Positions 1 to 11,500 of a stretch of DNA of 64,000 bases are shown piece after piece. The position numbers were made by a program, and so were the translations under genes. This DNA comes from Drosophila pseudoobscura. Lineage: Eukaryota; Arthropoda; Insecta; Diptera; Drosophilidae. Below the pieces are notes generated by a model. It was given only the letters and a program-made list of their open reading frames with translations, did no database searches and was not told the DNA's origin. The DNA lies in assembly GCF_009870125.1 (NCBI RefSeq), contig NC_046683.1:38765869-38829868 (forward strand). Direction: 5' to 3'. How positions within the stretch are numbered: position 1 is the stretch's first letter; the number at the start of each line of letters is the position of its first letter.

Positions 1-631
1 CTGATTGCAATGTGAAGGTAATTTTTATTTGACCATGTTTTTATATTTTTGTGATGTTGGGTTCGAAGGACTCGAAATGAAGATATTTAAGTAGTGAAAC
101 TTTGTTTGAGTGTTAAGAATTAAAACTTATGTGTATAAATCGTTCGCAGGCTTTGAAAATGTTATAAAATCTTATTTTCTTTGATCCCTTAAAGTACAGA
201 AAATAAATAGTATCTAAAATTTGAGTACATGTACTATAAATTTGAAATATAATTGCTTTAATTAATAAATTATGCCAATATATTACCTTATTCAATTAAA
301 ATTGAAAAAAGAAAATAGTGAAGAATAACTGGAACCTAAACCTGAGAAACAGCTGGATAAAAAACTTATAAATTCCTATGAGCATGAAATATTTTATATA
401 TTTATATATATATATTTATATATTTTATACCTTAAAAATTGCATGAATCACAAGTAGAACGACACTGGCCGAAAATATATATTATATTATGTGAAAATAT
501 ATATTAACTTTTCAAACGAAAGAAAAATGTATGAATTACTTTGTCTTTAAAATTTACTCATACTTAAGCATCTTACATTTGTTTCATTTAAAAGCGATTT
601 CTTAAGATCTAAAGTGATTTACATCAGAATG
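1..631. other. AT-rich intergenic DNA, no gene seen
   Basis: Very AT-rich sequence with TA-rich runs near 395-425. I see no conserved protein, no RNA gene and no repeat family that I can name. Confidence 0.6.
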
Positions 632-898
632 TTAGCTAGTAAAAAAATCAAAGGTTCCCTCAGAGATCCCTTTTAATTGTATATAAATTGTATAAATTGT
701 AGCCTTAACTAGATGCTTTCCAACTTTTTGTGTATTTTGCTGTATTGCTACACTTCGCTGCCATTGTAAAGATAAGGACCTCTGACCTTTAGGATATTGA
801 GAAGCTTCAAAATAACTAAATGATAGACACCCATAAGCGTCACGTTGTTGTCCTCCGGCTTGACAATTTACTAAATGAGAAGTGAGTCCGAACTTCAT
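632..898 (-). CDS. Doubtful 88-codon ORF of unknown function
   Basis: An ATG-initiated 88-residue ORF begins at 898 and runs on the same strand as Rtel1, starting 114 bp beyond the Rtel1 stop. The protein begins MKFGLTSHLVN, has no signal peptide, membrane segment or motif that I recognise, and its codon use is mixed rather than clearly coding. The gap between it and Rtel1 has no AATAAA on the minus strand, so the Rtel1 transcript might read through it. It could be a small gene, the 3' UTR of Rtel1, or chance. Confidence 0.2.
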   Translation of the reverse strand: MKFGLTSHLVNCQAGGQQRDAYGCLSFSYFEASQYPKGQRSLSLQWQRSVAIQQNTQKVGKHLVKATIYTIYIQLKGISEGTFDFFTS

Positions 899-1011
899 AA
901 TGGCAGCGCCAGTTTCAAAATGGTTTTCCTTAACGAAATTTCACTTTTAAAGTAAAAAAAAATAATTATAGAAACAACAAATAAACTACAAGATATCAAT
1001 GGGCGGGGAAT

Positions 1012-4000
1012 TTAAGGGATCCTTTTATTTGGACTTGATTCTTGTGCCAAATTGAGGCTGGCCAGTCTCACATCGAACTCGGCCTTGTGCTCGTTCCTTA
1101 GAAAGCGACGCATGCCAATGAAAAGGTAGCGCATTTTGGGTGCAGCCAGAACATCCAGGAGCACAGTCATCAGAGACTCGAAGTTCTCGTCGGTTCCACT
1201 CCTGTATTCAATCAGTACTTTCCCGAAATCGCGAAACTGATCCTGACTGATGAGACTCCGCAGCTGGAAGGGGAGGATCAAAGCGAGAGTTAGCTGTAGG
1301 CATATTTTTGTGTACACCTGCAAGATTACCTCGCGCAGAAAGTCTGCCCGCGACTCGGGCGCCACTTTCACCTGCTGACTGCTGTTGCTTTTGGGCTCCG
1401 TTTTGATATTCTCCGCCAATTTGTACCGCTTTTTGGTAGTTTGTGTGGCCACCGTATCGGTGACGCCGGGGGAACTGCGCTCCCGTTTATGGATCGTCAC
1501 CAGACTACTGCTGCCGCAACCGCCGCTCCCACTGTCAGCACTTCCACTGCAGTTGAAGTCTATGCTCTAATAGACATACACAAAACAAAGATTAACCTCT
1601 TCCTTATTCCGCATGGAAGGAGCAGGAGTAGGGCTTACCGAGACATTCGAGTCCAGGCGACTCATAAAATCCATGGCATTGGGTGCTGCTTTGCCCAAGG
1701 TCCGCCCCGCGGCGCTGGCATAGTCTGTAGGAGTCCACGAATTGATGGAGTTGGCCATCTCCACCTTTCTGCAGGGCAAGAAAAACGACCGTTATATGCG
1801 GTGGCATGGTGGTTTTTACCAGGGTCTACATCACTTACATGGCCGATTTGTTGGCCTTGCGGAATGTTGCATTGTTTCCTGGCTCTTGTTTGATTGTTGG
1901 AATGACAGGCAGGGTCCCAACCTCCTCCACCTTGCAGACGTTCATCAGTGGCTGCTCCTCCTCCCTCACATCCGGCTGCTTCATCTGCAGACGCATCAAG
2001 TGGGGTTTAGGCATGGCCAGTGGGAAACCTTAAGACTCACCGTCTCCTCGGCATGCTTGAAGAACTGCCGCAACTCGCGCACAATGGGACCGAATGGAGA
2101 GCTCTGCGGCCGCGCACCCAGATGGCCGCGTATCCATTTGGACAGCTGCTGGACCTGGGAGGCGTCCTGAAAGCGCGAGTCGCACAGCAGAATGGCACCG
2201 TAGTCGTTACGGTGCCGGATGACGCGACCAATGGCCTGATTGACGGCTCGCGTGGCATCCAAGTTGTACCATTCCTGCCCGCTGAGTAGCTGGTTCTCTT
2301 TAGTGCGATTCGTCTCCAGGTAGCGCCGTTTTAGTATCACCTTTGGGTCCTTTAGCGGGGGGAAAGGCAAGCCGGTGATGATGACGGCCCGTCCATTGCG
2401 ATCGGCAAAGTCCAGGCCCTCGGACACCTTGCCCCGACACACGGCCATGAAAACAGCACCCTTGGAGTCGCGTATTGCCTGGTAGAACTCCTCCATGGTG
2501 CTGGTGAACTGATCCTTGCCGCGCGGCTCTACGAAGATGGGCTTTTTGCATGAGATGTCAGCCCACAAGCCGCTGGCCTGCCATGCGTCCACGCATTTGT
2601 TCAGCATCGGGTACGAGGGGAAGAACACTAGGAGTCCGTCCGGCACGATGCGCGCCACATTCAGGATGGTCTGGCCCAGGGAGCTGATATACTTGGGATT
2701 GTCCCTGGCAGATCAAAAGGATCAAATTAAGTTCAGGATTCCTTTAATGTACGCTTACCGATTCTTAAAATTGGATATCAACTGCTGTCGGTCCGGGCCT
2801 GTGCCGATGATTTTTACATAGACCTGCGACTGGTCGACAATGTGGGGATTCTCCAGGTGCTGGGCCACCGGTATGGCCAGCTCGGCGATCAGTGGCTTTA
2901 AGGGTGCCAGCGTGCCGCTGGTGAGGATGACGCTGCGCACCTGGGTGTTCAGCAGCTGCTCCATACCGAAGCCGGGATTGAAGCACCAGAAATTAACGAT
3001 CTTTGCCGCCTTGCTGCTGGTTCCCGTCGTCGTAATATTACCCTTACCCAGCCAACCCTGCTGTTTGCCCTGAGTCGCTCCACTCTTGCCCTGCTGCTTA
3101 TTGGACTCCTCCACCTGCACGTGCACCTTAAAACTGAGATGCACCTTGCTCATGATGTTCTCCTTGTTGGCAAACACGATGGTCAGCAGATCGCTGAGCA
3201 TCGTGAAGGTCCCACCCTTGCGGATCGTCATGTGCTGCGAGGCGACCATCAGGTACTGCACCAGCTTGTCCAGCAGGGCCACAATGGTGGCGCAGTTGCC
3301 GTACGTAAACTAGAAAGGATAACAAAATTGAATGTAATGGGATATAATCCTGCGTTATGCGATCATGGACTTACGTTCGCTTTGCCGAGCAGCTCGTACA
3401 TTAGGGAGGCGGGATAGGTGGTGCCATCCGTGGGATTATCGACCACCACAGCATCTATGGCCTTCTCTAGCTCGAGGAGCATTTCCTTGAGCAGCGTGAG
3501 ATCATCCAGGGTAAAGTCCTTGGGCTCATCGCCGCCAGCCTCCTGCGATTCTCCACTGGTGAAGACCTTCATGATGTGTGTGACATCCTCGATGGCCATG
3601 GCCACATCGGAGGAGCGTATCTGCACCGAGGCGGACTCCTCGCATATCTTCTCGATGTTGTGTGCCTCGTCCAGGATTATGATTGTGTTGCCAAGCTCGA
3701 TCTTATTGGCCTTGCGCGCCTTCGGGTCTAGCAGGTAGTTGTACGGCATAAACGTGATGTCCGCCTGGGCAACCAGTTCCTTGGAGGCATAGTAGGGGCA
3801 CATCTTCAGCTTCTGGCCCACCCTCACTAGGTCCTCGATGTCCATGATGCTGGGCCCGCGAAAGTCCGGGTGGTCCTTCTTTGACTCGACGCGCAGCTGG
3901 AAGGTGCACGTCTTGGAGTGGACCCTCAACTTGCAGAGGTTCACCTTGTTGGAGTTGCCCTGCTCCTTCATAACCTCCGGGTGGATGCATAGCTGGTCCC

Positions 4001-4424
4001 GCGATCCCAGCACCACTGACCGCATGTTCGCGTATGCGGTCCGCTTCAGCTCGCGCATGGCTTGGTTCAACTGGGAGTGAGTGCGCGAGGCGTAGATTAC
4101 CTTGGGAACGCCCCAGTTGTTCGCTTGGCCCACGGTCATGGCCAGCTCGCTGAGGTCTCCTCCGGGTCCGGATCCGGGTCCACCTTCCTTGCTGGTCGCC
4201 TTTAGCTTAATCATCTGCTGCTGGTGCTCCGACTGCCGCGTGCGTATCCAGGCCAGGGAAGCGCAGAGAAGACTCAGTGTCTTGCCGGTGCCCGTGGGCG
4301 ACTCGAGGACGCCGTTTGTGCCGTCCCGCAAGCAGATGATCACCTTCTCCATATAATCGCGCTGCACATTGTACGGCTCGAAGGGAAAATGAACCGGTAT
4401 GCCGGCAATCACACTCTCTGGCAT
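1012..4424 (-). CDS. Rtel1: Regulator of telomere elongation helicase 1 homologue (Fe-S, XPD-family DNA helicase)
   Basis: ATP-dependent 5'-3' DNA helicase of the XPD/FANCJ/RTEL1 superfamily 2 group, nuclear; family members unwind D-loops and other DNA structures during repair and replication. I assemble seven exons on the minus strand: 4424-3375, 3309-2759, 2704-2041, 1984-1839, 1768-1639, 1566-1330 and 1263-1012. This gives 3030 nt, or 1009 residues plus stop, with every junction GT-AG and in frame. Visible motifs are Walker A SPTGTGKT (residues 42-49), cysteines 146, 164, 173 and 209 placed as in the 4Fe-4S cluster, the DEAH box (252-255), and in exon 3 the helicase motifs VSEGLDF and QAIGRVIRH. 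The last exons encode a region like the harmonin-N-like domain of RTEL1. The 66-bp last intron is a multiple of three and open, so it is easily misread as coding. The start ATG at 4424 ([18 protein letters not shown]) matches the family N-terminus. Confidence 0.95.
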
Positions 4425-7400
4425 TTGGTCTGGGGTCGCGGTCTGTTAGGTGATCCGTTTGATTATATGCCCTGAGGATTTTAGCGCGCCAAAGGCCAAA
4501 GCAACGAGAGCATGTATGGGCCTATGCAATTTTCGATAGACCACCAAACAGCTGTTTGCCAGACTCGGAATATGGAGGGTAAGAAAGCATGCGGAAACAA
4601 CAAAGTTGAACGACTGTGATATGAAGGTGATATATACGATCGTTTAATTATTTTTAATGCATATTAATTCGTATTATTTTCATTTAGTTTAAAAATCGTT
4701 GAGAGAGGCAGCTCTGATAGATACTGGTGCTCTGGCAACCCTGACAGCTGTTCGAGAATCGATAAACATTAAAAGTCGCCGAGGCTTCTTAATTTTTTCG
4801 GTATATTTAAAAAATGAGGTGGTATATTTTGGTATATTTCTCAGGGTCGGACGGTATATTTTATCGGCAATCCACTGCCCATCGCCCCATCGCATTTTGC
4901 AGTTTGTTGGTGCTGGAGCAGCAGTGGCACAAGAGGAAGCAGGAAAGAGTGGACGGAAAACGGCAACGGCAACGGCAACGGAGACGACGCAACAACAGTG
5001 ACGACGGTCGTACTGACGAGGAGCGGAGCTAGTGTATGTGTTCCTGCGCACCCGTGTGTGTGGCGGGTGTGTGCGTGAGCGAGCGAGATACCACAAGTAA
5101 ACATACATATATACATACATATATGAAAACATATCTACAGCCCATTGTTGTTGTTGGTCGTGAGGCGTCGGGTCGGCCGTCGGTCGGCCGGTTTGTCGGG
5201 TCGACGCGACTGTTACCGTCTGTCTGACCGTTTGTCATTCTCGCTATGCACCTTAAACAGAGCCACATATACGTATTTGTACTGTGCTCTCGCCGCTCTA
5301 GCTGAGAGTCGTCTTTCTCTTTTACTCTATTTGTGTGTGTGTGTGTGCGTCCAAATGCCTGTGCCTGTGCCTCGGAGTCTCAGTGTGTGTTCGCGGTGGT
5401 GATAAATTTTTGTTGGCACAAAGTAAAAATATAACAGAATAAAAAATCGTGGCGCGGGATAGAAGCTAATCGAAATTATTGCAAGTATTGGATGAGCAGC
5501 TCTGCATTGTATTCTTAATTTATATATTTTGTTTGTATTTAATACCGTCGTCTGTCTTGGAGCACCGTTTTGTTTGCCTTAATTGCCATTTGCCAACAGC
5601 ATCGCATCGCAAGGGCAGTGTGCTGCTTAAAACTCTCACTTGAGAAGTACTTGTGCCAGTTGATGCTATACTTGTGTTTGTGTCCGTGTCTGCCCCAACG
5701 TAAGCTTGTCCATTTCGCGGTTAGGACTCGCATTGACCACCAGGATAGCTGAGAATCCTGCATGATCCTAAATTCCACAACTGATTATAATTTGCGGTGC
5801 GTCCCTGAAGGCCAAAAGTTACCCGTTACCGTACCAATGGGCAGTTTGTGTAGTGACAATTAAAATTCAAAAGCCTTGGCGCTAATGGAATCGAAAATGT
5901 GGGAATAGCAACGCTGCGAATTTCCGATGACCGATGACGATATGAGCGCCTGCCTGTGGCTACACACTAATCAGCATTATCACATGCAAAATGCAAATTA
6001 AGGTCATCCAACTGTGTGCGTTTGTCAAACGAAAAGTAACCGACACACAGCCCCCACGCTGGTGGCGGTGCCCACCGGCCAAGTGCTTTCGACCCCAGAG
6101 GAATAGCTCGGCGAGGAAAGTGTGTTTATCGCCAGGCCACCTTCTGCTGCTGTACTGGCAACCCTGCTGATAAAGTGAATTCCAACCAAGTGCCGCACAT
6201 ATAACCCCATCTCTGATAAATCCAGTGAGGCTAGAATAATTAACGAAAAATACTCGGGTATTTTAAGTGCTATCTCTTGTGTTGATGTTAGCTGTTTTGT
6301 CTCCTGCGACCGCAAAACAATAGCCATATTCCTGAACCACCACCAGTCACCAGTCCCGTCCCTCCCAACCCATCGGAGTGTATGGACGGCAGGCAATGAC
6401 ACTGGCGCCATGTTGCCAGACACGCGCAACCGTTCTAATATTTGACCAAGTGTGATTTAGTGAATTAAAAAATAGTTTTGCATGGCTGATGGCTGGAAAT
6501 CCTTAAGATATTTGCGGTTTGCATGTTAAAGTCTTTTTGTCTGTACTGTTTCACGGCGGTCACTCCCGGAGGAGTCTGGCAACGCCATAGTGACGTTCGA
6601 GTGCGGAGTATTTATTTTCATGTGTGTCTTTGCGCTCTTATTCAAATAGAAATGGAATGTTTTGCACTCGGATTCAGTCAATTAGTCGCTCGACTATGTG
6701 AGTGCTTTGTTATTTTGTACCAAATTCAAATAGCAAACAGTCAAGCCGAGAGAACAAAAGAGAGCGCAATGCTCGATTTCGCGTGAGCAGGCGAGAAAAC
6801 GAAATGCAGCAGCGTTTGTACCACGATCTGCGTTAGAGTCCTCCAAATATCGTAAATTTTATTCCGATGTTTAGATTAAATTAAAATGACAAAATTCAAT
6901 TTTTAACTCATTTCCTTTTTCGCTGCAAAGTTGCAAATAATGTTGCAAATAATACCATTTAAAAGTTTTTTTAATCTGAAAATTTGTTAAAGAGTTCAAT
7001 ACAAAATATCCAACATCCAATTCCAAAATACACCAAACACACTGAGCAAAAAAAGGAGCGGCGGACCCACCAGTCGTGGACATTGATAAGAGATGGATGC
7101 CGTTTGAAAATCACGCAAATAAAATAGGTTAAACGCATTCCGGTGCTTCTTACGATCGTAACGTTCTGGGCTCCCGGCTTTGATTTATTTATTCCGTTGC
7201 ATCTCTTTATAACTGCTCATCCTATGTACTCCCGTCCTACCATTTTTCCATCTCGCACGCACACATGCACACACACACACAATCCGCACGCTGTCAGAGA
7301 TGCGTGTAGTAGTCGTGTGTGAGTTGTGGCTCGATCGTGACAGCACGAAATTGTGTAATCGATTGGGGATTACCTCAGCTCACGGTTGTGTTGTTGTTGA

Positions 7401-8434
7401 GAAAAAATCGCAATGCTCTCGATGGATGGCCGCAATAGGCTTTCAAGAACAGTTCAGTTGGGTCCGCTCTCATCTCCAATCAAAAATCAATCGAACTAGA
7501 TTAGCTTTTACCATCGCGAGATTTGTCTACCTGAGTCACGCGATCATCTCTATTCAGTGAACGTCAGCAGAGCGTAGTAGCGTCCGCCGCCTAGTGGGGC
7601 ATCGTGCAAAGCAGAGCAAGCGCTCGCAATGGATGTAAGTGAGGGGGAATGAGTGAAATGAAGTGGAGACCTGAGACCCCTCCGACCCGCGCTCCCTACA
7701 ACTGTGACTAAGACTGAGCATGCGACGGTGGCATTTGAATTTGTGTCAAACCATTTTTTCCCCCGCGAAATAGTAACACCCCCCCCACCACACCATTGGC
7801 AAAACACGAGCAGACGGTTTGCATGGTTTGTTTGCCAATAAGCAAGTTCATTTTGAAGCAAATTAGCACATGTACTTTTTTGTTTGTACAAATTATGCGT
7901 GTGCCCGTGTTTTGGAATTGTTTAGTGATAATAATGATTACGAGAGTGCTATGTGCAATACTAGAGTGCTTGAGCTTGAATACCTCGCAGTCTGTTCCAG
8001 TTTCCATACTTCTACTGACTCCATTCCGTTCCTCACAAGACACGGAATATTCTCTCTTTTGCTCCATTGTGGCCGTAGCTGGCGGCACAGTGCGTATGCG
8101 CAACATATTGAAATGTGCGAGTTTTTAGAATTATTCGTTAATTTTGTTCCTTCTTTTCTGCCGTTTCATTCATGCAGTTCATCGTTGCTTAGCCAGTCCA
8201 AATGTCAGCTGTTTCGCGCAACATGTACCATAAAAGCAGTACAGCGAAACGCAGAAAAAGAGCCAATCGATCAAGCCCAGGACAGAAGAAGCAACATCAA
8301 CAGCCACAGCAATTACAGCAACTACAGCAACTACAGCAAAAGCAGCAGAGGGTAGAAGAGGAAGAAGAAGCGTAACCACGCTGAGGAGAATAGAAGCAGA
8401 AGCAAGAGGACAGACAATAGAGAGTGAAATTACG
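4425..8434 (+). promoter_or_regulatory. Divergent Rtel1/IntS6 promoter region and IntS6 leader (extent approximate)
   Basis: No conserved protein is visible between the Rtel1 start and the IntS6 start. The region has the look of a divergent promoter followed by a long 5' leader or leader introns. It includes GGTATATTT motifs at 4800-4877, purine-rich and CAG-rich sequence typical of fly 5' UTRs near 4900-5030, and CAG/CAA-rich leader sequence at 8290-8350. Short microsatellites occur, such as an AC run near 7261-7281. The transcription starts cannot be fixed from sequence alone. Confidence 0.5.
4800..4877 (+). promoter_or_regulatory. Core-promoter module with repeated GGTATATTT motifs
   Basis: The stretch contains four GGTATATTT-like boxes, resembling fly core-promoter motif 6 (Ohler set), then CAGGGTCGGACGGTATA and a TTATCG. 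It lies between the divergent genes Rtel1 and IntS6. A close counterpart sits upstream of Snx27 at 35823-35890. Function is inferred from position and motif likeness. Confidence 0.5.
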
Positions 8435-8505
8435 GTAAGTAAAGCTTTCTCTCTCTTTTGAAAAACTCGAAACCTTTGCTAATCCTTCCTAATCCTTCCT
8501 TATAG
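8435..8505 (+). other. Predicted 71-bp 5'-UTR intron of IntS6
   Basis: The donor ACG/GTAAGT at 8435 and the acceptor CCTTATAG ending at 8505 bracket a pyrimidine-rich tract typical of short Drosophila introns. Splicing leaves a 78-nt segment before the start codon at 8584. Confidence 0.6.
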
Positions 8506-8583
8506 AGAGATTCGTGAAGATAAAAGAGAATTAAGTTCAAGAAAGGACAGAAGGAAGATCCCAAATCAAAACCAAAATACGCC

Positions 8584-11500
8584 ATGACAATCATACTCTT
8601 CCTGGTGGACACCTCGTCGTCCATGTGCCAGAAGGCGTATGTGAATGGTGTGCAAAAAACGTATCTGGACATTGCCAAGGGGGCGGTGGAAACGTTCCTC
8701 AAGTATCGGCAGCGCACCCAGGACTGCCTTGGCGATCGCTACATGCTGCTGACCTTCGAGGAGCCGCCGGCCAATGTAAAGGCCGGCTGGAAGGAAAACC
8801 ATGCCACCTTCATGAACGAACTGAAGAACCTACAGAGCCACGGCCTCACCTCGATGGGTGAATCGCTGCGGAACGCCTTCGATCTGCTCAACCTGAACCG
8901 CATGCAGTCGGGCATCGATACGTACGGGCAGGGCAGGTGTCCCTTCTACCTCGAACCCTCGGTGATCATTGTGATCACGGACGGGGGCCGCTATTCCTAC
9001 CGCAATGGGGTGCATCAGGAGATCATATTGCCGTTGAGCAACCAGATACCCGGCACAAAGTTCACCAAGGAGCCCTTTCGGTGGGACCAGCGACTCTTCT
9101 CGCTGGTCCTGCGGATGCCCGGCAACAAGATCGACGAACGTGTCGAAGGCAAGGTGCCGCATGACGACTCCCCCATCGAGCGGATGTGCGAGGTTACCGG
9201 CGGCCGCTCATACCGCGTGCGCAGCCACTATGTGCTCAATCAATGCATCGAGAGCCTGGTCCAGAAGGTGCAGCCGGGCGTGGTGTTGCAGTTTGAGCCG
9301 CTGCTGCCCAAGGATAGTGCCAGCAGCAGCAGCAGCAGTGGGACAAACGCCGCAGGAGGAGGAGGCGGCTCGGCGACACAGCAGTCGTCGTCGGGTTCAT
9401 CCTCCGCGTCGTCGTTGGAGCCCACACCGGACATTGTCTTCCAGCCAATCAAGAAGATGATCTACGTGCAAAAGCACATGACCCAGAAGACCTTCCCCAT
9501 TGGGTACTGGCCGCTACCGGAACCCTATTGGCCGGACTCGAAGGCCATCACACTGCCGCCCCGCGACGCCCATCCTAAACTGAAGATCATGACGCCGGCG
9601 GTGGATGAGCCACAGCTGGTGCGCAGCTTCCCAGTGGACAAATACGAGATCGAGGGCTGCCCCCTGACGCTGCAGATTCTCAACAAGCGAGAGATGAACA
9701 AGTGCTGGCAGGTGATCGTCACCAACGGGATGCACGGCTTCGAGCTGCCTTTTGGGTACTTGAAGGCGTCGCCCACCTTCTCGCAGGTGCATCTGTACGT
9801 GCTGGCGTACAACTATCCCGCACTGCTGCCTCTGCTGCACGACCTCATCCACAAGTACAACATGAGTCCGCCCAACGATCTCATGTACAAATTCAATGCC
9901 TATGTACGTTCCATACCGCCGTACTACTGCCCCTTTCTGCGTAAGGCGCTGGTCAACATCAATGTGCCATACCAGTTGCTGCAGTTTCTGCTGCCAGAGA
10001 ACGTCGACAACTATCTGTCGCCTACGATCGCCAACCAGCTGAAGCACATCAAGAACACCGCCAAGCAGGACCAGGAGAACCTCTGCATGAAGGTATACAA
10101 GCAGCTGAAGCAGGCCAAGCCCCCTTACCGCCAGGTGGAGACGGCCAAACTATGCACGGGCACGGTCCTGCGCCGGGACCTTGTGCGGCATCCCCTGCTG
10201 CGGGACACGTTCGCCAAGCTTCACGCGGAGATCGAGCCGGTGGAAAACTATACGATTGTAGTTCCGCAACTGACGCATCAGTCATCGGCCAAGACGTATC
10301 GCAATCCGTTTGATATACCGCGGCGGGATCTTGTGGAGGAGATTGCCCGCATGCGGGAGACCTTCCTGCGGCCCACGCTGCTGGTGGCCAAGGATTCGGG
10401 CCACTGCCTCCCCATCTCGGAAATGGGCAACTACCAGGAATATCTCAAGAACAAGGACAATCCGCTGCGGGAGATCGAACCGACCAATGTGCGTCAGCAC
10501 ATGTTCGGCAACCCCTACAAGAAGGACAAGCACATGGTAATGGTGGATGAGGCGGATCTTAGCGATGTGGCGCCCATGAAGTCGCCGAATGGCAACGGTC
10601 CCGGCGGCTCGCCGCCCGGCTCTTCGGGCTCTGGGTCGTCCGGCTCCTCGTCGTCAGGGTCTTCATCGAGTGGGGGACCTGGGGGTCCCGGCATGGGCGG
10701 CGGTCCCGGCGGCATGTCTGGCCTCATGCTGGGCCCTCACTCGGGTAGCGGGTTCGGCAAGAAGCTTGATGGCACCTCGCGAGGACGCAAGCGGAAAGCG
10801 GGTCCCCTACCTCGTGCTTTTGAGTTCCGGCGCGTCTCCACAGACTCCCGGTCATCTTGCTCTTCACCCCGCCCCTCGTCCGCGTCCGAAAGTGCCCCCA
10901 GCTCGCCTAATCCAGCGGCGGCAATAGCCTGCGATTCATCTGCGTCCCCGTCAGCGGCCAGCACGAGCTCTGGCTCCGGCTCCGGACTGACAGGATCGGG
11001 TCCCAGCTCTGTCCCGGGATCCGGTGGCCGTTCCAGTCCCAACTGCTTTGATGAGGACAGCAACAGCAGCTTCGTCAGTAGTTCCAGCAGCACGGACCTG
11101 TCGAGCGACTCGGGCTTGTCGCTGTCGACCTCGGAGCGCCTGGGAGGCATTGGCTTTGACTTTAGCGAGGAGGAGACCAACGACCAGGACACTGCCCTCA
11201 ACGGCCATGTGCACAACTTCATCAATGGGATCAGCGACGAGACCAATGCAACGGACACAGAGGCCCCGCCTGGGCCCGGTCCAAGGCCCGGAGCCCCGCC
11301 ACCAAGCAACATGTTGCCAGCCGCAGCCCCAGCCGCGCCTGAGCCCATTGTGACAGCCACATCTGTCCCGGTCGTGGGAGCAGCAGCTGCTGCGCCACAG
11401 GCAACGGTGACCTCTACGGCATCCGGAGTGGTAGTGGCATCCACAGTGGCAGCCTCATTGGTCACTCCACCGCCGCTGCCGGCCGTAAGCAGCACCAGCA

